The notes under the pieces: generated by a model
The model's database searches: none
Told to the model about the DNA's origin: nothing
The model's input: only the letters and a program-made list of their open reading frames with translations
Assembly: GCF_000485595.1 (NCBI RefSeq)
Contig: NW_014577283.1
Location: forward strand, 37,385 to 71,537
Reading direction: 5' to 3'
Length of the DNA stretch: 34,153 bases
DNA from: Priapulus caudatus
Taxonomy: Eukaryota; Priapulida; Priapulimorpha; Priapulimorphida; Priapulidae
In this document: piece by piece, positions 1 through 11,529 of the stretch
Numbering within the stretch: position 1 is the stretch's first letter
Layout of the letters: every line of letters starts with the position of its first letter
Made by a program: the position numbers and the translations under genes

Positions 1-280
1 AGATAGCCATGGGGCAGTAGCCGTCAGGCAGCAACTAGTGGTCAGAATATAGATAGCCATGGGGCAGTAGCCGTCAGGCAGCAACTAGTGGTCAGTATAT
101 AGATAGCCATGGGGCGGTAGTCAGGCAGCAACTAGTGGTCAGTATATAGATAGCCATGGGGCAGTAGCCGTCAGGCAGCAACTAGTGGTCAATATATAGA
201 TAGCCATGGGGCAGTAGCCGTCAGGCAGCAACTAGTGGTCAATATATAGATAGCCATGGGGCAGTAGTCAGGCAGCACGG
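1..280. repeat. 50-bp minisatellite at window edge
   Basis: Five full copies and a partial sixth of a 50-bp unit starting AGATAGCCATGGGGCAGTAG, at 1, 51, 101, 148, 198 and 248. The third copy lacks three bases (CCG). Copies differ by only a few bases, so the array is young. It runs off the left edge, so its true length is unknown. Confidence 0.95.
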
Positions 281-2605
281 TGGCCAGTATTCATTAGTTC
301 CTCACGCCCGCGTGTCACGCACGATCTATCACGAAGAGCGAAGAGTTTGCTAACCTTATTCCGCGAGATTTGAGTTACGGACGGGCCAGCGTCGTATGCC
401 GTCGACACGGTAATTTCGATTTAAAGCTCGTGGTCCGTCTCCATCAGCGGTAATTCGTCGATTTGCTGCCAATCGGCCGGTGCTGGAACGACGCGGAGAC
501 ACACGAAGGTAATCGAAACAATATTAATATCCATAATCGGATGACGGTTTGCATCGGAAGATGGGCGCGGGGAATTCGAGCGAAATCTTTCAACGGTCCC
601 CGCCTATAGTGTATTAGCGTGGCTCGGGCATTATTGGGGCAATTTAGTGGCAAACAGCTCTATTGACTTGTTTAATCTCTGGCATAATGACCAACCTGAA
701 TAGAGCACTCTGAACTGCGTTTTACAGCGGGCTACTTTATGATGTTAGCTCAGGAGAGCATTCTTTAGCCGGCTCATATAAACACGAGCAAACAAGAGCG
801 CTCTGAGACCAGGTAAGCGATATTAGCGCTGAAATTCCTTCCCCCTGTGGGCAAACAGAGCGCGTGAATATGGACCATTCTGGCGCTATTCATGCGTCGC
901 GTTTGAACAGAGAAGCGCTCGCACAGTGCACGTAGCCAAGCGTTCATCTTCTAAATAGAGTTTGTACAATCAACAGCCACCGTGTGTCCCGACTGACAAC
1001 AACGGTGAGACACCCCGCAAGCATCTTTTCAACACGAAACCCGATTCCGTTTGCGCGCGTAGCGAGTGAGAGCGGTACTACCAGCTCTCTCCCGCTCCCA
1101 CACACACCGACGCGACACCTTACCCGCTTCTTAACCCAATTGCATTTTTATTACATAAGCGAAAGATGCGCGTGAGTTCTATATTACGCGTACGATTCTA
1201 CGCGTTTGGATGATTCCTATCTCGACACAAGCTGATATTACGGGCAATCACTGCGAGTGCGTTTTGCACTTCACCAATCTCTAGGTAACTGGCAAGAAAT
1301 CCCTTACCGTGAATCATTGATGTTGCTTTGACTGCCGTATACAGGAAAGATGTATGTACGACGCACAATGATGAGGTGGTGTCGTCATTGCACACCGAAA
1401 CGATAGATCAAAAAGTCAGCGCTTAATCTCGCAATATTTCAACAACCTTCCAGTGTGATATACAAAATCCATACATCAACATTCACGCTTAAAATTTCAT
1501 AAGATGGGGGTACTTCTTCCATCGAACCTGTTCACGAACTTTTTGTGCGCGCCTGCGTCGAGTTAGATTACGCCATATAGCAATGAACCTATATAGATAA
1601 CCGTGTTGTTAGAGCTATTCGTAATGGTACCTAGTATCGCTAGCTAGTTCCACTGATACTACAAAGAACAGCAGCGATTGCAAAAAGAATGGGCTAAGAT
1701 ACCAAGTGGTTGACAAGTACATTTTCTAAACATACCAGTGATTAATCCTTTAGTAAATATTTTCCTCGGTCGCACTGTCTGTGTCAGAATGCCCTTTTTA
1801 GCGGAAGTGTCGCCGAAACACGATAAGGCTGAGTACAAAAGCATCTCGCTATACCTTGTATTCTCGATACGTCCTACGTTAAAATTGTTCTATTCTCGTT
1901 CCCCTTGCGGTTAATAGGTTAATTTAGCCTCATAGATATATCTTATCCGAAGTTGCGTACAAATCTCTATCAGCCGCTTTAAGTCTGTTATCAGCATTAA
2001 GTAAATACAATTTGTCCGACGCTTGTTCTATATCTGTGTACAAAGGCAGAATACTGTTACGAAGGTATACGTGCTTTTAGATACAAATGTATAGTACGCA
2101 CTTGTGTGATGTTATTGTTAGTATATAGTATGAATACCTGTACAGAATATTTCGTTGGTTCAATACACGTGTAGAATATATCCCACGTTCAAGATGATTT
2201 GCTATTATATTTCAATGCATCTGTATATATTATGTAATAGGTTTAATGTGTGTATTATAAAGCGATATATAGTACTTTCATTAAAAACAGATTAATGTCG
2301 CAAACGGTCGTTTAATTAATTTTTTTAAAGAAATGCGTTTAATGCTCACCCCAACTTCGTGCATACATGCTCGCGCACATGGCGCTTGTCTTTTTTTATG
2401 CATTCGAACAGAGAAATTACTTTATGCACGTCTCGCCATTTACACGTCACCTGTATTTCACAGGTTTTCGCGGCTTCTATATATATAATATATATATCAA
2501 GAGATAATAATACCTTATTATAGGTATTATACCTTAATTATACATTATATTATTCCGTATAAGGTTTTATAAGCTCTAATTGATATATATATGCTTCTAT
2601 ATGAT
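281..2605. other. No gene seen; 3' intergenic DNA of CNOT1
   Basis: Only short ORFs without codon structure or recognisable motifs. 2470-2600 is AT-rich and contains short inverted repeats around TATATATAATATATATAT and TAATACCTTATTATAGGTAT. Confidence 0.5.
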
Positions 2606-2676
2606 GGTTCTAGGTTGGACATGTATTGGGGAGGGGGTTCTAGGTTAGACATGTATTGGGGAAGGGGGTTCTAGGG
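2606..2676. repeat. About 30-bp tandem repeat
   Basis: Two and a half copies of a unit beginning GGTTCTAGGTTAGACATGTA and ending in a G run. The third copy breaks off after GGTTCTAGG. Confidence 0.85.
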
Positions 2677-4804
2677 CACACATTGTGGCGTAATAGGTTA
2701 GTTGATGCTATAATTTTCTAAATGTGAACAACCACAATAAACGTCTTGTGATTTTTAAATCTGCCCGTAAACTTTTGTATGGTATTTTGTTGCATGCAAT
2801 ACAACAATAATTATCGCACGGCATGTGGGTTATAGTTAGTTAGACTGTTTGCATATCAACGCGTCACGAAAGCGGTGATAGTGCGGAGATAGTGCATGCA
2901 GTAGAGTGCTTGATATAAGGTTACGATATATATATGATTAGGGGTGTCGTAACATAGACACATAGCCTATATCCTAATATACACATAATATAGAAATATA
3001 TATATCGATATATATATATAGACATAGACATATATGGACAGATGTAGACATATTTAGACATTTTTAAGTTTCGGTGCGTTTCTCCCATATAAATAATATA
3101 GGGTAGACTATATAATATCAGGATGATAATATGTAGGTGTCTCTATATATTTCTATGGTTTCTCCGCACAGCGAGTACGCGTTCGTTCACCAAACATCTC
3201 ACTTGTCTGGAGAAATGTCAACAGGGGGGTTTATACTCGCAGCTCTCATCGTATACAAGAGGTATGCGTGTAAGCAAACCTCCGGTGCCGGCGTTGATAA
3301 ATATACAGTAGCCGGGGAGAGCCAACACCGGCTAACAGGTACAGCGACTCTGTTTGCCGAACAGTAGTAAACGATAAGATAGGTCTTTGCTCAACAAGAG
3401 CCGATCTCTGTTCGGATAGTCATATAACGCCGACTAAACCGCCGCTGCTTGGAGAGAGACTAAGGTTTGCCCGAGTCTGTGTCCTCCGCACTGCCAGCCC
3501 GCGCGCTCCGGCGGTGTCGGTGTCATATATGATAAATGTATAATAATTCTTTGCGCATTATTTCGCGATGATGAGACAGAATACAGATGTTATAGATGTT
3601 TAAACACGCGCTTATCGCGTGCGATTTCCGAACGGCGGACATGTCACCTTTATCCGACACGATCGCACTGATAGGCGCTCCAGAGCTGTTCGGGATAAAA
3701 CGCGACAGCGGAGCGGAGAGATGAAACGCTTTCTGTCGCGGCATTATCTCGACCATTACTTCGCTGACACCGCAGCTTACGCCTGACGCGTCGCCATAGC
3801 ACTGTTGATACACGGAGAGCCCGTGTCTATATTACCAGACTCGCACTAGCACCCTGGTAGTTGATGTTTGCGACGAGTGATAATTGGTCGTAATAAGCTG
3901 TCGTTTGGAGAGCGCAGCGGTAACGTGTATGTGAAACGCAGAGGCGAGACAAACAGAATGAGAAGATTATCTTAATTATTGCTATTACGGCCCATTATCG
4001 CCACAAAGCCACCGTGTAGTGAAGGAACTGATTGAAGAGGTGTCGCAAGCAAATTCGACGAGTAGTTTGATCACCAAGGTTGGCCAGCGTAGCGAACGTT
4101 AGCTGCTGCCAGCGTACATAATAACCGCAGCAACGCCCCGGACGTTGGAGGAGGCAGTCACTGGCCGTAGAAGATCGCAGGGTCATCCGCCAGGAGGCGG
4201 AACAACCTTGGATGTGCTGATGATGACATCCGTGTACGGAGCAGAGCTATACTGATTCTCCTAATGCATGGTGTTTTTAAGTCACGGCACTGTCGCACTA
4301 TTTATCAACGTAATGCCCTATGTGTTTATGGCATGACTGCTAAATAGACAGCAGAGACTCGAGGCAGATAACCATAGTATTAAACAGGTCATGTACCTGG
4401 ACAGACGAGATGGACTAATATATATGCCAATGTAAGCTCCCTTCGAATATTGCGCTGGCCGGCGAAAATGTGAAAAGTGGTCACAACATGGATCATTTTT
4501 ACATGCTATTATCCCCTTCGATATCGATACACACACTGGCTGGATTTCTAACAGGGTATACAGTATCACGGGCGTTGCACAAGGTTGAGAACACTGTCTG
4601 GTGTGTAGGGAAAATAGAAATCAATCATCATTGTGTGGCAAGCAGTGGTATTGTGTGACAGATTCCTTAAATTCTCTCAGGAAACACTTTCAATAAGGCT
4701 TAAAGTGATTTTATGAATGCAAAAGATCTTGTGGTATTTTTCACACAATGGCACGAAGAGAGCGTTGACGAACGAACAGCAGCATTGTGTTCATGGATCA
4801 TGTC
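2677..4804. other. No gene seen; AT-rich and mixed intergenic DNA
   Basis: 2930-3060 is a run of TATA and TAGACATA-like low-complexity sequence. The remainder, including a 96-codon minus ORF at 3523-3813, shows no motif or splice context I can support as coding. Confidence 0.45.
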
Positions 4805-4965
4805 AACTATCATGGGAAATGCTATCCCCCGGGCGTGGAGGGACAGTACCGCAACGTGGCAGCACTAGTGTTAGGATTAGGGTTGCACCCGGCAGTTAGA
4901 TGCGATATGATATGACTACTAGGCACTTATGATATGACTACTAGGCGCTTAAAAAAAAAAAAAAA

Positions 4966-5030
4966 CCCTAACCCTAACCCTAACCTAACCTAAACCCTAA
5001 ACCTAACCTAAACCCTAACCCTAACCCTAA
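4966..5030. repeat. Interstitial CCCTAA array, degenerate
   Basis: About eleven CCCTAA-type units, several shortened to CCTAA or lengthened to AAACCCTAA, bounded by A15 at 4951-4965 and A13-14 near 5030-5043. Confidence 0.9.
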
Positions 5031-5115
5031 AAAAAAAAAAAAATTTAATTAAATTAAAGTGCCTAGTAGTCATCTCATATCGCATCTAACTGCCGGTTGC
5101 ATTAGGCACAGGATC

Positions 5116-5164
5116 AGGGTTAGGGTTAGGGTTAGGGTTAGGGTTAGGGTTAGGGTTAGGGTTT
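5116..5164. repeat. Interstitial TTAGGG array, clean
   Basis: About eight uninterrupted TTAGGG units, in the opposite orientation to the CCCTAA array 90 bp away. Degenerate TTAGGG-like motifs continue at 5250-5290. Confidence 0.93.
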
Positions 5165-5710
5165 TTGCATCATGATATCTGTCCCCATACCATAGATTAA
5201 TTTTTGTGGATGACACCCCTATATATAGATATCCGATATATAGATATTTAGTGTTAGGGTTAGTGTTGGAGTTAGGCTTATTGTTACGGTTGAGTTTTGA
5301 AGTATACGTCAACTGTATCACGTGACTGTCCCTCCATGCCCGGAGGATAGCAATACCCAACTATCATTGGTCTAAATTGCTGTGAACCAAACGCGCCTTT
5401 TCAGCGCTTATATAGCGACAAAAAATATACGACATAAATTGCTTCCTGTGGATTTTAGCTGTATAGCGGCGTTGGTCACAGATATGTAACTGCGTTACGT
5501 CATAGCCGGTAACACAGAAGGCCAGAAACACGTGCGCTGAAGCGTGTTGTTCCATTGATAATACTGATTCGTCGAAATTTCGGTTCGCCCATTTACATGT
5601 CAAACCTGATTAGATCAATTGTAAACAATAATTACACGAGTGTCGACACAATCCGAATCTGCTCTATTCTCAAGCTTATTACTGCTAATTGCTTCGCGTC
5701 CCTTGTTTCA

Positions 5711-5918
5711 GAATGCCATTTTAATTAACACGACACTTTACATTACTCAAGCAGTCATTTTTGCGCAGGGACTACGACCGAAAAGAAACACGCGTAAACT
5801 ATTAAATCAAGTTGAAAAGCGGGTTGAAAATGCGATGCGACGTGCGCTTCAACACACAATTGCAACCAGAGAATTTATGATCATATATGCTGCAGTCTAT
5901 TATGCAGATTATAAAGCT
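5711..5918 (+). CDS. Candidate orphan exon, unrecognised product
   Basis: An open stretch of about 69 codons lies between an acceptor-like sequence (pyrimidine-rich CCCTTGTTTCAG, with CTAAT upstream) and a strong donor-like GTACGTACG. The translation contains LRPKRNTRKLLNQVEKRVEN and REFMIIYAAVYYADYKAG, charged then hydrophobic, without low complexity. I recognise no family, and there is no partner exon in the window. It may be a real exon of a plus-strand gene, a gene relic or chance. Confidence 0.2.
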
Positions 5919-6372
5919 GGGGTACGTACGTGTGAGCTGTCCCAGCTGTGATGAATCGTACTCATCATCTCATTGCGAATTAAGCATGAAACATAGAAAA
6001 ATATAACAAGAAATATATGTGGAAATATTTCTTTACAGAAAGTTTCCAGGGGAAAAATCTGCAATTATGGTAAAAATTGCTTATAAGTTAAAATCATGCT
6101 TACTAATCGTCGATTGTAGAACTAACTCGTGATGATGAAAAGCGGTTTGAAACAGGTTTAATAAATACAACCGCTATTAAAACGTCGCAATTCGGAAATT
6201 TGTTATTTCTAGTACAATAATCGCTTTCAAATCGCCGTTTATAATTTCTCCAAAATTTTGCTTTTACAAAACCACGTCGTCGTGAGCCAAAATATCTATC
6301 ACGTAAACTATCGCCTATTATAAGCCGATTCCTGTTCATGATTATGCGCCTACATTGTTGGTTCTATGAAGA

Positions 6373-6450
6373 ATGATCCGTGAGAGTGGACCCAACCCAG
6401 GGAAAGAATACTATTGCTGTCATTCATTTGACGAGCAAACTCTGGAAGCG
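6373..6450 (+). pseudogene. Possible GRF-type zinc-finger fragment
   Basis: The frame reads RESGPNPGKEYYCC, resembling the GPNxGRxFYxC core of GRF zinc fingers (as in TOP3A, APEX2 and NEIL3). The expected downstream CxFFxW is absent and there is no upstream CxC/CxH part in frame, a stop lying just before the ATG. At most a relic or one exon; similarity over nine residues may be chance. Confidence 0.15.
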
Positions 6451-7235
6451 CCGACAACGTTTGCCGTAAAAAATCTGCCAGACGATAACACTAAAACTGC
6501 GGGCTCTTCCAATAATAAAATTGCTCGGTGCATTAAACCGAATTTGAAGTTTAATTGGAAACAACAACACCTCTTCCTCAAGATAAACACTCGCCGAGTA
6601 TTCGGCATGTTATTTCAATATTTAATACTATTTGATTTTAATATGATAATACACTGTCGCCGAAACGTGATCAAATATTTGTACAGACTTCAGTCCTAGA
6701 TAAGGCCAGCTGTCAGAACCATGTGCAAATCGCCGGCCTTGCCTGATGCAGTCCCCAAGCTAATAACCCACTAATGGTAGACCGTACAAGAGCCACTCGT
6801 TGCCTGCCAGTCAGCGCAAGCATGCCACTACATTATGATGAGAATTTGCCGATTGTAAGCTCCCTGGCCTGGAGTAGTGTCGCCGATACGGTCTCCCGTC
6901 AGTATATAGTCGGCAACATGTCAGAGGCGTATGTCGCCTTCCCGCGTCGCGTATATGCAGCGTATGTCATGTGTCTGCCCGACCTATTTAAATGAATCGT
7001 ATATATGTTAGAGGACGTGAATCCGCGACGGGTCGCAATGGAGTATATAAACTGGCGTGGTTTGATTGTCGATGAACTAATTTATTATTGTTTGTTATTT
7101 TTTTATTTATTATTAGTAACCATAACTAATTATTTCGCAGCGAAGTTCAGTGATAATTACTCCGTGGGAGTACAGCTATAGTTGCGCGTCTACCATGAGG
7201 ACATATCCTGTGCGCTCTTTACAAAGCTAGAGTTT

Positions 7236-7274
7236 ATATTTATATTATTGCTGCTCCTACTGTTGTTGTTGTTG

Positions 7275-7320
<46 letters not shown>

Positions 7321-7418
7321 TGTTGTTGTTTAATTTATCGTTCTGTTCACGATTGTTGATGATGATGACAACGACGATGACGACGATGACGATGATGATG
7401 ATGATGATGACAGTGCTA
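7236..7418. repeat. TTG/GTC and GAT trinucleotide repeats
   Basis: A (TTG)n then (TCG)n run at about 7255-7330, followed by (GAT/GAC)n at about 7355-7410. The 124-codon ORF over it is translated microsatellite (serine and leucine runs), not a gene. Confidence 0.9.
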
Positions 7419-7879
7419 CTTCTACTACTGGATGCTTCTGCGGCTGTGGAGCATTACCATGTCCGTGACGATAACGCTGATGCTATTGCTGCGCTACCGA
7501 TGCTGATAATAATAATTAGAGTGAATAAAAAACTTTTTCTTAAATTTACCCACTGATCTGAATAATCAGAATGGTATGGACTATGACGATAATATTGTTG
7601 CAACTACAAGCAAAGGACTTGCGCCTATCAGGATTAGACACTAATCTCGACTCCAATGTGTTGCTATAGCCATTCTTTTCGTTCAGCATTGGTCGACCTA
7701 CCTGAAACAGCAGTATATAACAAACGTGCGTGTGTGTAGTACGTGCATGTCTTTGTATAATCCAGTGTCTTAGGAAACACACACAAATAATTAATTCACA
7801 TCATTTGATCGTAATGTTGACAATTATGGGGTACGGACGATAGCAAATACAGTCTTGGCTATGTTCTGCGTTCATTACG

Positions 7880-8460
7880 CCTAATGCGGCGTTCATGCGG
7901 CGTTCACACAGTGCCGATTATGGCTCCCGTTTGAGATCAGACAGCGCTACGACACGAAAAGTGAAAAAGTCGGATTACTATCTTCAATGATCTGGAATGT
8001 CCTATCATTGTCTGAACGCAGTCGTATACGTTCGTAACAGAGTCCTACGGATCGGGAATGGTCCGGAGAGGTCGGGCAAGCACTCCCGACAGTTAGGTGC
8101 GTCCCGTAACATTCGGGAAACTCAGCCGATTTTGTCTAGTCGGATTACAATCGTTACTATGTCGTGACAGATTCTGCTGTATCGGATCAAAACCGTAAAA
8201 ATGTCCTGTGGATCGGGACGCTGTCGTGATGAACGGGCATGATCTGGAGAAATCCATCATTGTCATCGTCTTCCGTCAGCGTCGGTTCACTGTCGGATCG
8301 CATTCGGGAGAATCGGGACGCTGTCGGGACAGATTTGGTCGTTTTTTTACCATGTGAACGATACAAATCGGATCAGAATCGGATTGAGAACTGGAGAATC
8401 GGGACGAATTCGGCTGGAAACGGCTGAATCGGGACGCTTCCTGAACAATATCTGATTGCC
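7880..8460. repeat. Degenerate internally repeated block
   Basis: The motif ATCGGGACGCTGTC and shorter forms (GAATCGGGACG, GTCGGATTAC, CGGGAATGGTCC) recur many times over about 500 bp. A short direct repeat GCGGCGTTCA stands at 7883-7905. This may be the interior of an old DNA transposon, but I find no matching inverted end, so the family is unassigned. Confidence 0.5.
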
Positions 8461-11165
8461 GCCGTGATTAAATAAATGTTTTTACAAATTTTTAATAAAG
8501 TTTGAATTTCCCGCCACGAATCACAGGATCTTGATCAGACTTTTGACAAATTTTAATCGGGAATGGTCCTATCAAGGAGGGCAGTAAAAATCCTGAATGT
8601 GTGACTGACCACCTCCGACAGCAACGCAGGACCACAAAAATGTATCTAAACTTATACCACTACAGCGCCACCTATTGGGTTAAAAGTAGGTCTACGGGGA
8701 TAGTATATTGAAGCTTTCTTTTTCAACCCGCAAAGAAAATTGTGTGAGCGAACATGTAACAATACTAATGACGAAAAGAATTTGTTGATTTCACCAACAC
8801 TATACGATCACGTCCTCGGAACAACAAGGGTTATTTCTGACATTCTCGTATAGTACTCAATTAACTCAACTATAGATATTTAGGTCATGGAAAATTTAAA
8901 GCAAACAACGGTATTTATTGCAAATGCAGTTTATTAACTAACACCAAATTGGAACCGCTTCAAAATGGTTCTATATGCTAAATAAGTATTACACGGTTAA
9001 ATATATTGAAGCGCTATGCAGAAGACGAGATCATACATCTATATGGACTGAATTCGTTTTGTTGAAAATTATTATGTATGTACACACAGTACAAGCAGAA
9101 CAGCAAATCAAACTGCCACCACACCCATGTCATTTGGTCGCAAATATGAAAAAGAATACACACGCACGCACACGCGCACGCACGAACGCGCGCGTGGACA
9201 CCTGATATATTCTTGGGGTATAATGTTTGAAGGCACTTCGCGTGTCATTTTTAATCGAGAGTGCGGTGCATTTTGTAAACGTACATGATGGTCGAATCTT
9301 GACGATACCAACCGGTGACCACAAGAATGGACAAGCTCCGATCACGAGACGATAGGCGGGCTGACCAACGCTCAAGGATTTACTGGTTGCAACAGAAACG
9401 TCACCGCTTCGTTACTCTACATACTGAAATCTGCTGCTGATATTCAGTAATTACACCAGCTTCACCTCCCGATTGCTGCATCACGCCGGATTCGACTCAC
9501 CTATACACGCACTCGAATAACGTACACCATTCAGCGGATGCCAACATGTCTGCCCTCCGAAAAATCACGTGCCACAATCGCTCTTACACCGACGTTCAAA
9601 CAAAAATACATTCAACAGCTATCGAACGTTATATAATATACAGTTTACAGACACGCACGAACGCAAGATTGACACACACGCACGCACGCAAGCACGACAC
9701 ACGCGCGCACACACACCAATACACGGCAGCTCCTCTATACATTCCAAATGTTGGCTCCGACTCGTTCAATGACAGTTCACTTGCTATTCTGCTTGTATTC
9801 ATTCACTTTGTAACACGAGAACACTGCAGCTCAGTATACACACACACACACAAATGCACGCGCACACACACGCACTAAATTAGACATCACCGGAGCTACT
9901 CAGGTAACACGTAGGCTCTGCCAAGCCGGCACGCGTGCCCACGCAGGCTTACCTTCTCGTCGTCACCATGAGCGCCACTAGTCAAGTATCACTCCCTAGG
10001 AACCCACGAGCCACGTCAGGGTTCTCGGCCTCCATCGCGGAATTCCAGCGCGCCGATTACTAATCGCCATCACTTACACATCTAACACGTTTTCCGAGAG
10101 GTTTTCTCCTTGCAGGGAAACCAGACCGCTCGAGGATTCCACACACGCGCGCACGTACACACACACACACATTCACAGAAGGGTAGAAGAGCGGGGAACT
10201 CGTGCGCAAACCGCTCTCGCATATTCATCTCCGGTTTAAATGCAATCGCGGCCCTTCACCTCGGCGCTACGCTGCGTACATGCACACGGTGTTTATACAT
10301 CTCACAGTCTGTGTGCGCTAGTAAGATGTGATGCAAAGCGATGATCAGTCGATGGTGCGCCTGCACAGCGGGAAACCCCACCTACGGATCACAGCCCTGC
10401 ACTCTCCTGCAGACAAACACACTCAAACGCCCAAAAGCAATGATTAGTCAGCAAACTAGCATAGTTTCTGTGCGGTACCCACGAAAAAATATATAATCAA
10501 TTTGTACAAACTTAGGAATCGTCCACCTACCTACTATACTCAGGTGATATACACGTACCATTCGTGTTCCCTGTAATTCAGGGGGAGAGGGTAGACATTA
10601 TTTGAACTTGATGTACGAAAATATTGTCATCTAAAATTCACACATTCGAATTACACTAGCTTGCTGCATGAATTACTGCTTCCAAGACCGCGAGTACACC
10701 GTTGCGCGAAGCACCAACGACGTCGGTCGTTGTCTGCAAATATATCCGAACACCCGGGCAACTGGAATGTTACCCCGCGCAAACACAGAACAGTAAATTA
10801 TTACACAACACCTGAGCAAATAGATCAACATCCAACACAAAATCGGACTGTCCCGACAAGACCTTTCTGTTCCTCTTCATTTGCTGCAACGCATTCATTC
10901 GCATCCGATGCATATATTGCTATGCACTTAATCTTCAAGGATCGGCAAAAACATGTACCTGCACAACAACAAAAAACACACACACACAACACTGCGTGCA
11001 CGGTATCGACACAAGACACACGACAGTATAACGAAATAAAGCGGCAGACAGCAGGTAATCTGTCTTAGTTTACCGGTGTCCAATTCTCCTCCCAACTTCA
11101 GCCTTGCACTCGCGTTTTGGAATCCAGCCGGCTCGTTTGCAATCATCCTTCCTTGCAGACGCTAG
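8461..11165. other. Intergenic, CA-rich simple repeats; no gene seen
   Basis: Holds CA/CG-type microsatellites at about 9148-9195, 9661-9712, 9836-9876, 10139-10172 and 10970-10992. ORFs here are threonine/histidine-rich translations of CA repeats or short shadows. If the CNOT1 3' UTR is long, its end falls at the right of this stretch. Confidence 0.5.
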
Positions 11166-11270
11166 CAGTCATCGTTGGCTGTTTCTCTCTTTCTAAATTC
11201 GCGACTTTCTCTTTTTCTCAGTCATCGTTGGCCGTTTCTCTCACGTTCTAAATTCTTCTCCGAAAGTCAA
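11166..11270. repeat. 53-bp duplication in the likely CNOT1 3' UTR
   Basis: CAGTCATCGTTGGC, GTTTCTCTC and TTCTAAATTC recur in the same order at 11166 and 11219, about 180-280 bases past the CNOT1 stop. Confidence 0.75.
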
Positions 11271-11444
11271 CCTTTCCTGATTATCATGAGTCCCCGATTA
11301 TTATCGTCATGTTACACATTTTTCGATTTTTTTTGTTCGGTAATAAAGCAACAGTTCTTTTCGGCATCTCTCTCTCTCTCTCTGCCGTCGTCTCACCCCA
11401 TCGTCGGTGCTGGTAGTGGATTAGAGCGTACCGCCCGCTGTGGT

Positions 11445-11529
11445 CTAGTGAACTTCTTGCTGTTCTCCACTGCCGATCGTCGGTGCCTGCTTCGGCTGCA
11501 TGCATGAGCGAGCGACCGATTCGAAGAGC
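11445..11529 (-). CDS. CNOT1: CNOT1 exon 21, terminal coding exon
   Basis: 85 nt: one base completing the lysine of EIEK, then [27 protein letters not shown] and TAG at 11445-11447. Human has EIEKLFQSVAQCCMGQKQ, so this is the true C-terminus. Acceptor TCTCAACAG. No canonical AATAAA is visible on the minus strand in the next several hundred bases, so the 3' UTR end is unplaced. Confidence 0.93.

Larger units (their letters stand above)
4805..5366. mobile_element. Foldback structure with internal telomere-like arrays
   Basis: Outer arms 4811-4848 and 5326-5362 are inverted copies (shared GAGGGACAGT and TGCTATCC segments). Inner arms 4887-4931 and 5055-5100 are near-perfect inverted copies (CCGGCAGTTAGATGCGATAT). 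Between the inner arms is a CCCTAA-type array with A runs on both sides (about 4951-5043); between right inner and right outer arm is a clean TTAGGG array of about eight units (5116-5164). This may be a foldback transposon that captured telomeric repeat or an insertion of inverted telomeric DNA. No protein is encoded. Confidence 0.7.

Noticed and set aside
4951-5164. True chromosome end or telomere fusion
   Set aside because: The arrays are short, internal and in the opposite order to a fusion, and ordinary sequence continues on both sides.
6103-6339. 78-codon minus ORF with many basic residues
   Set aside because: No family resemblance, no splice or promoter context, and AT-rich codon use like surrounding non-coding DNA.
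7182-7556. 124-codon plus-strand ORF with leucine, serine and methionine runs
   Set aside because: Entirely explained by trinucleotide microsatellites.
9546-9878. 110-codon ORF rich in threonine and histidine
   Set aside because: CA-repeat translation without splice or start context.
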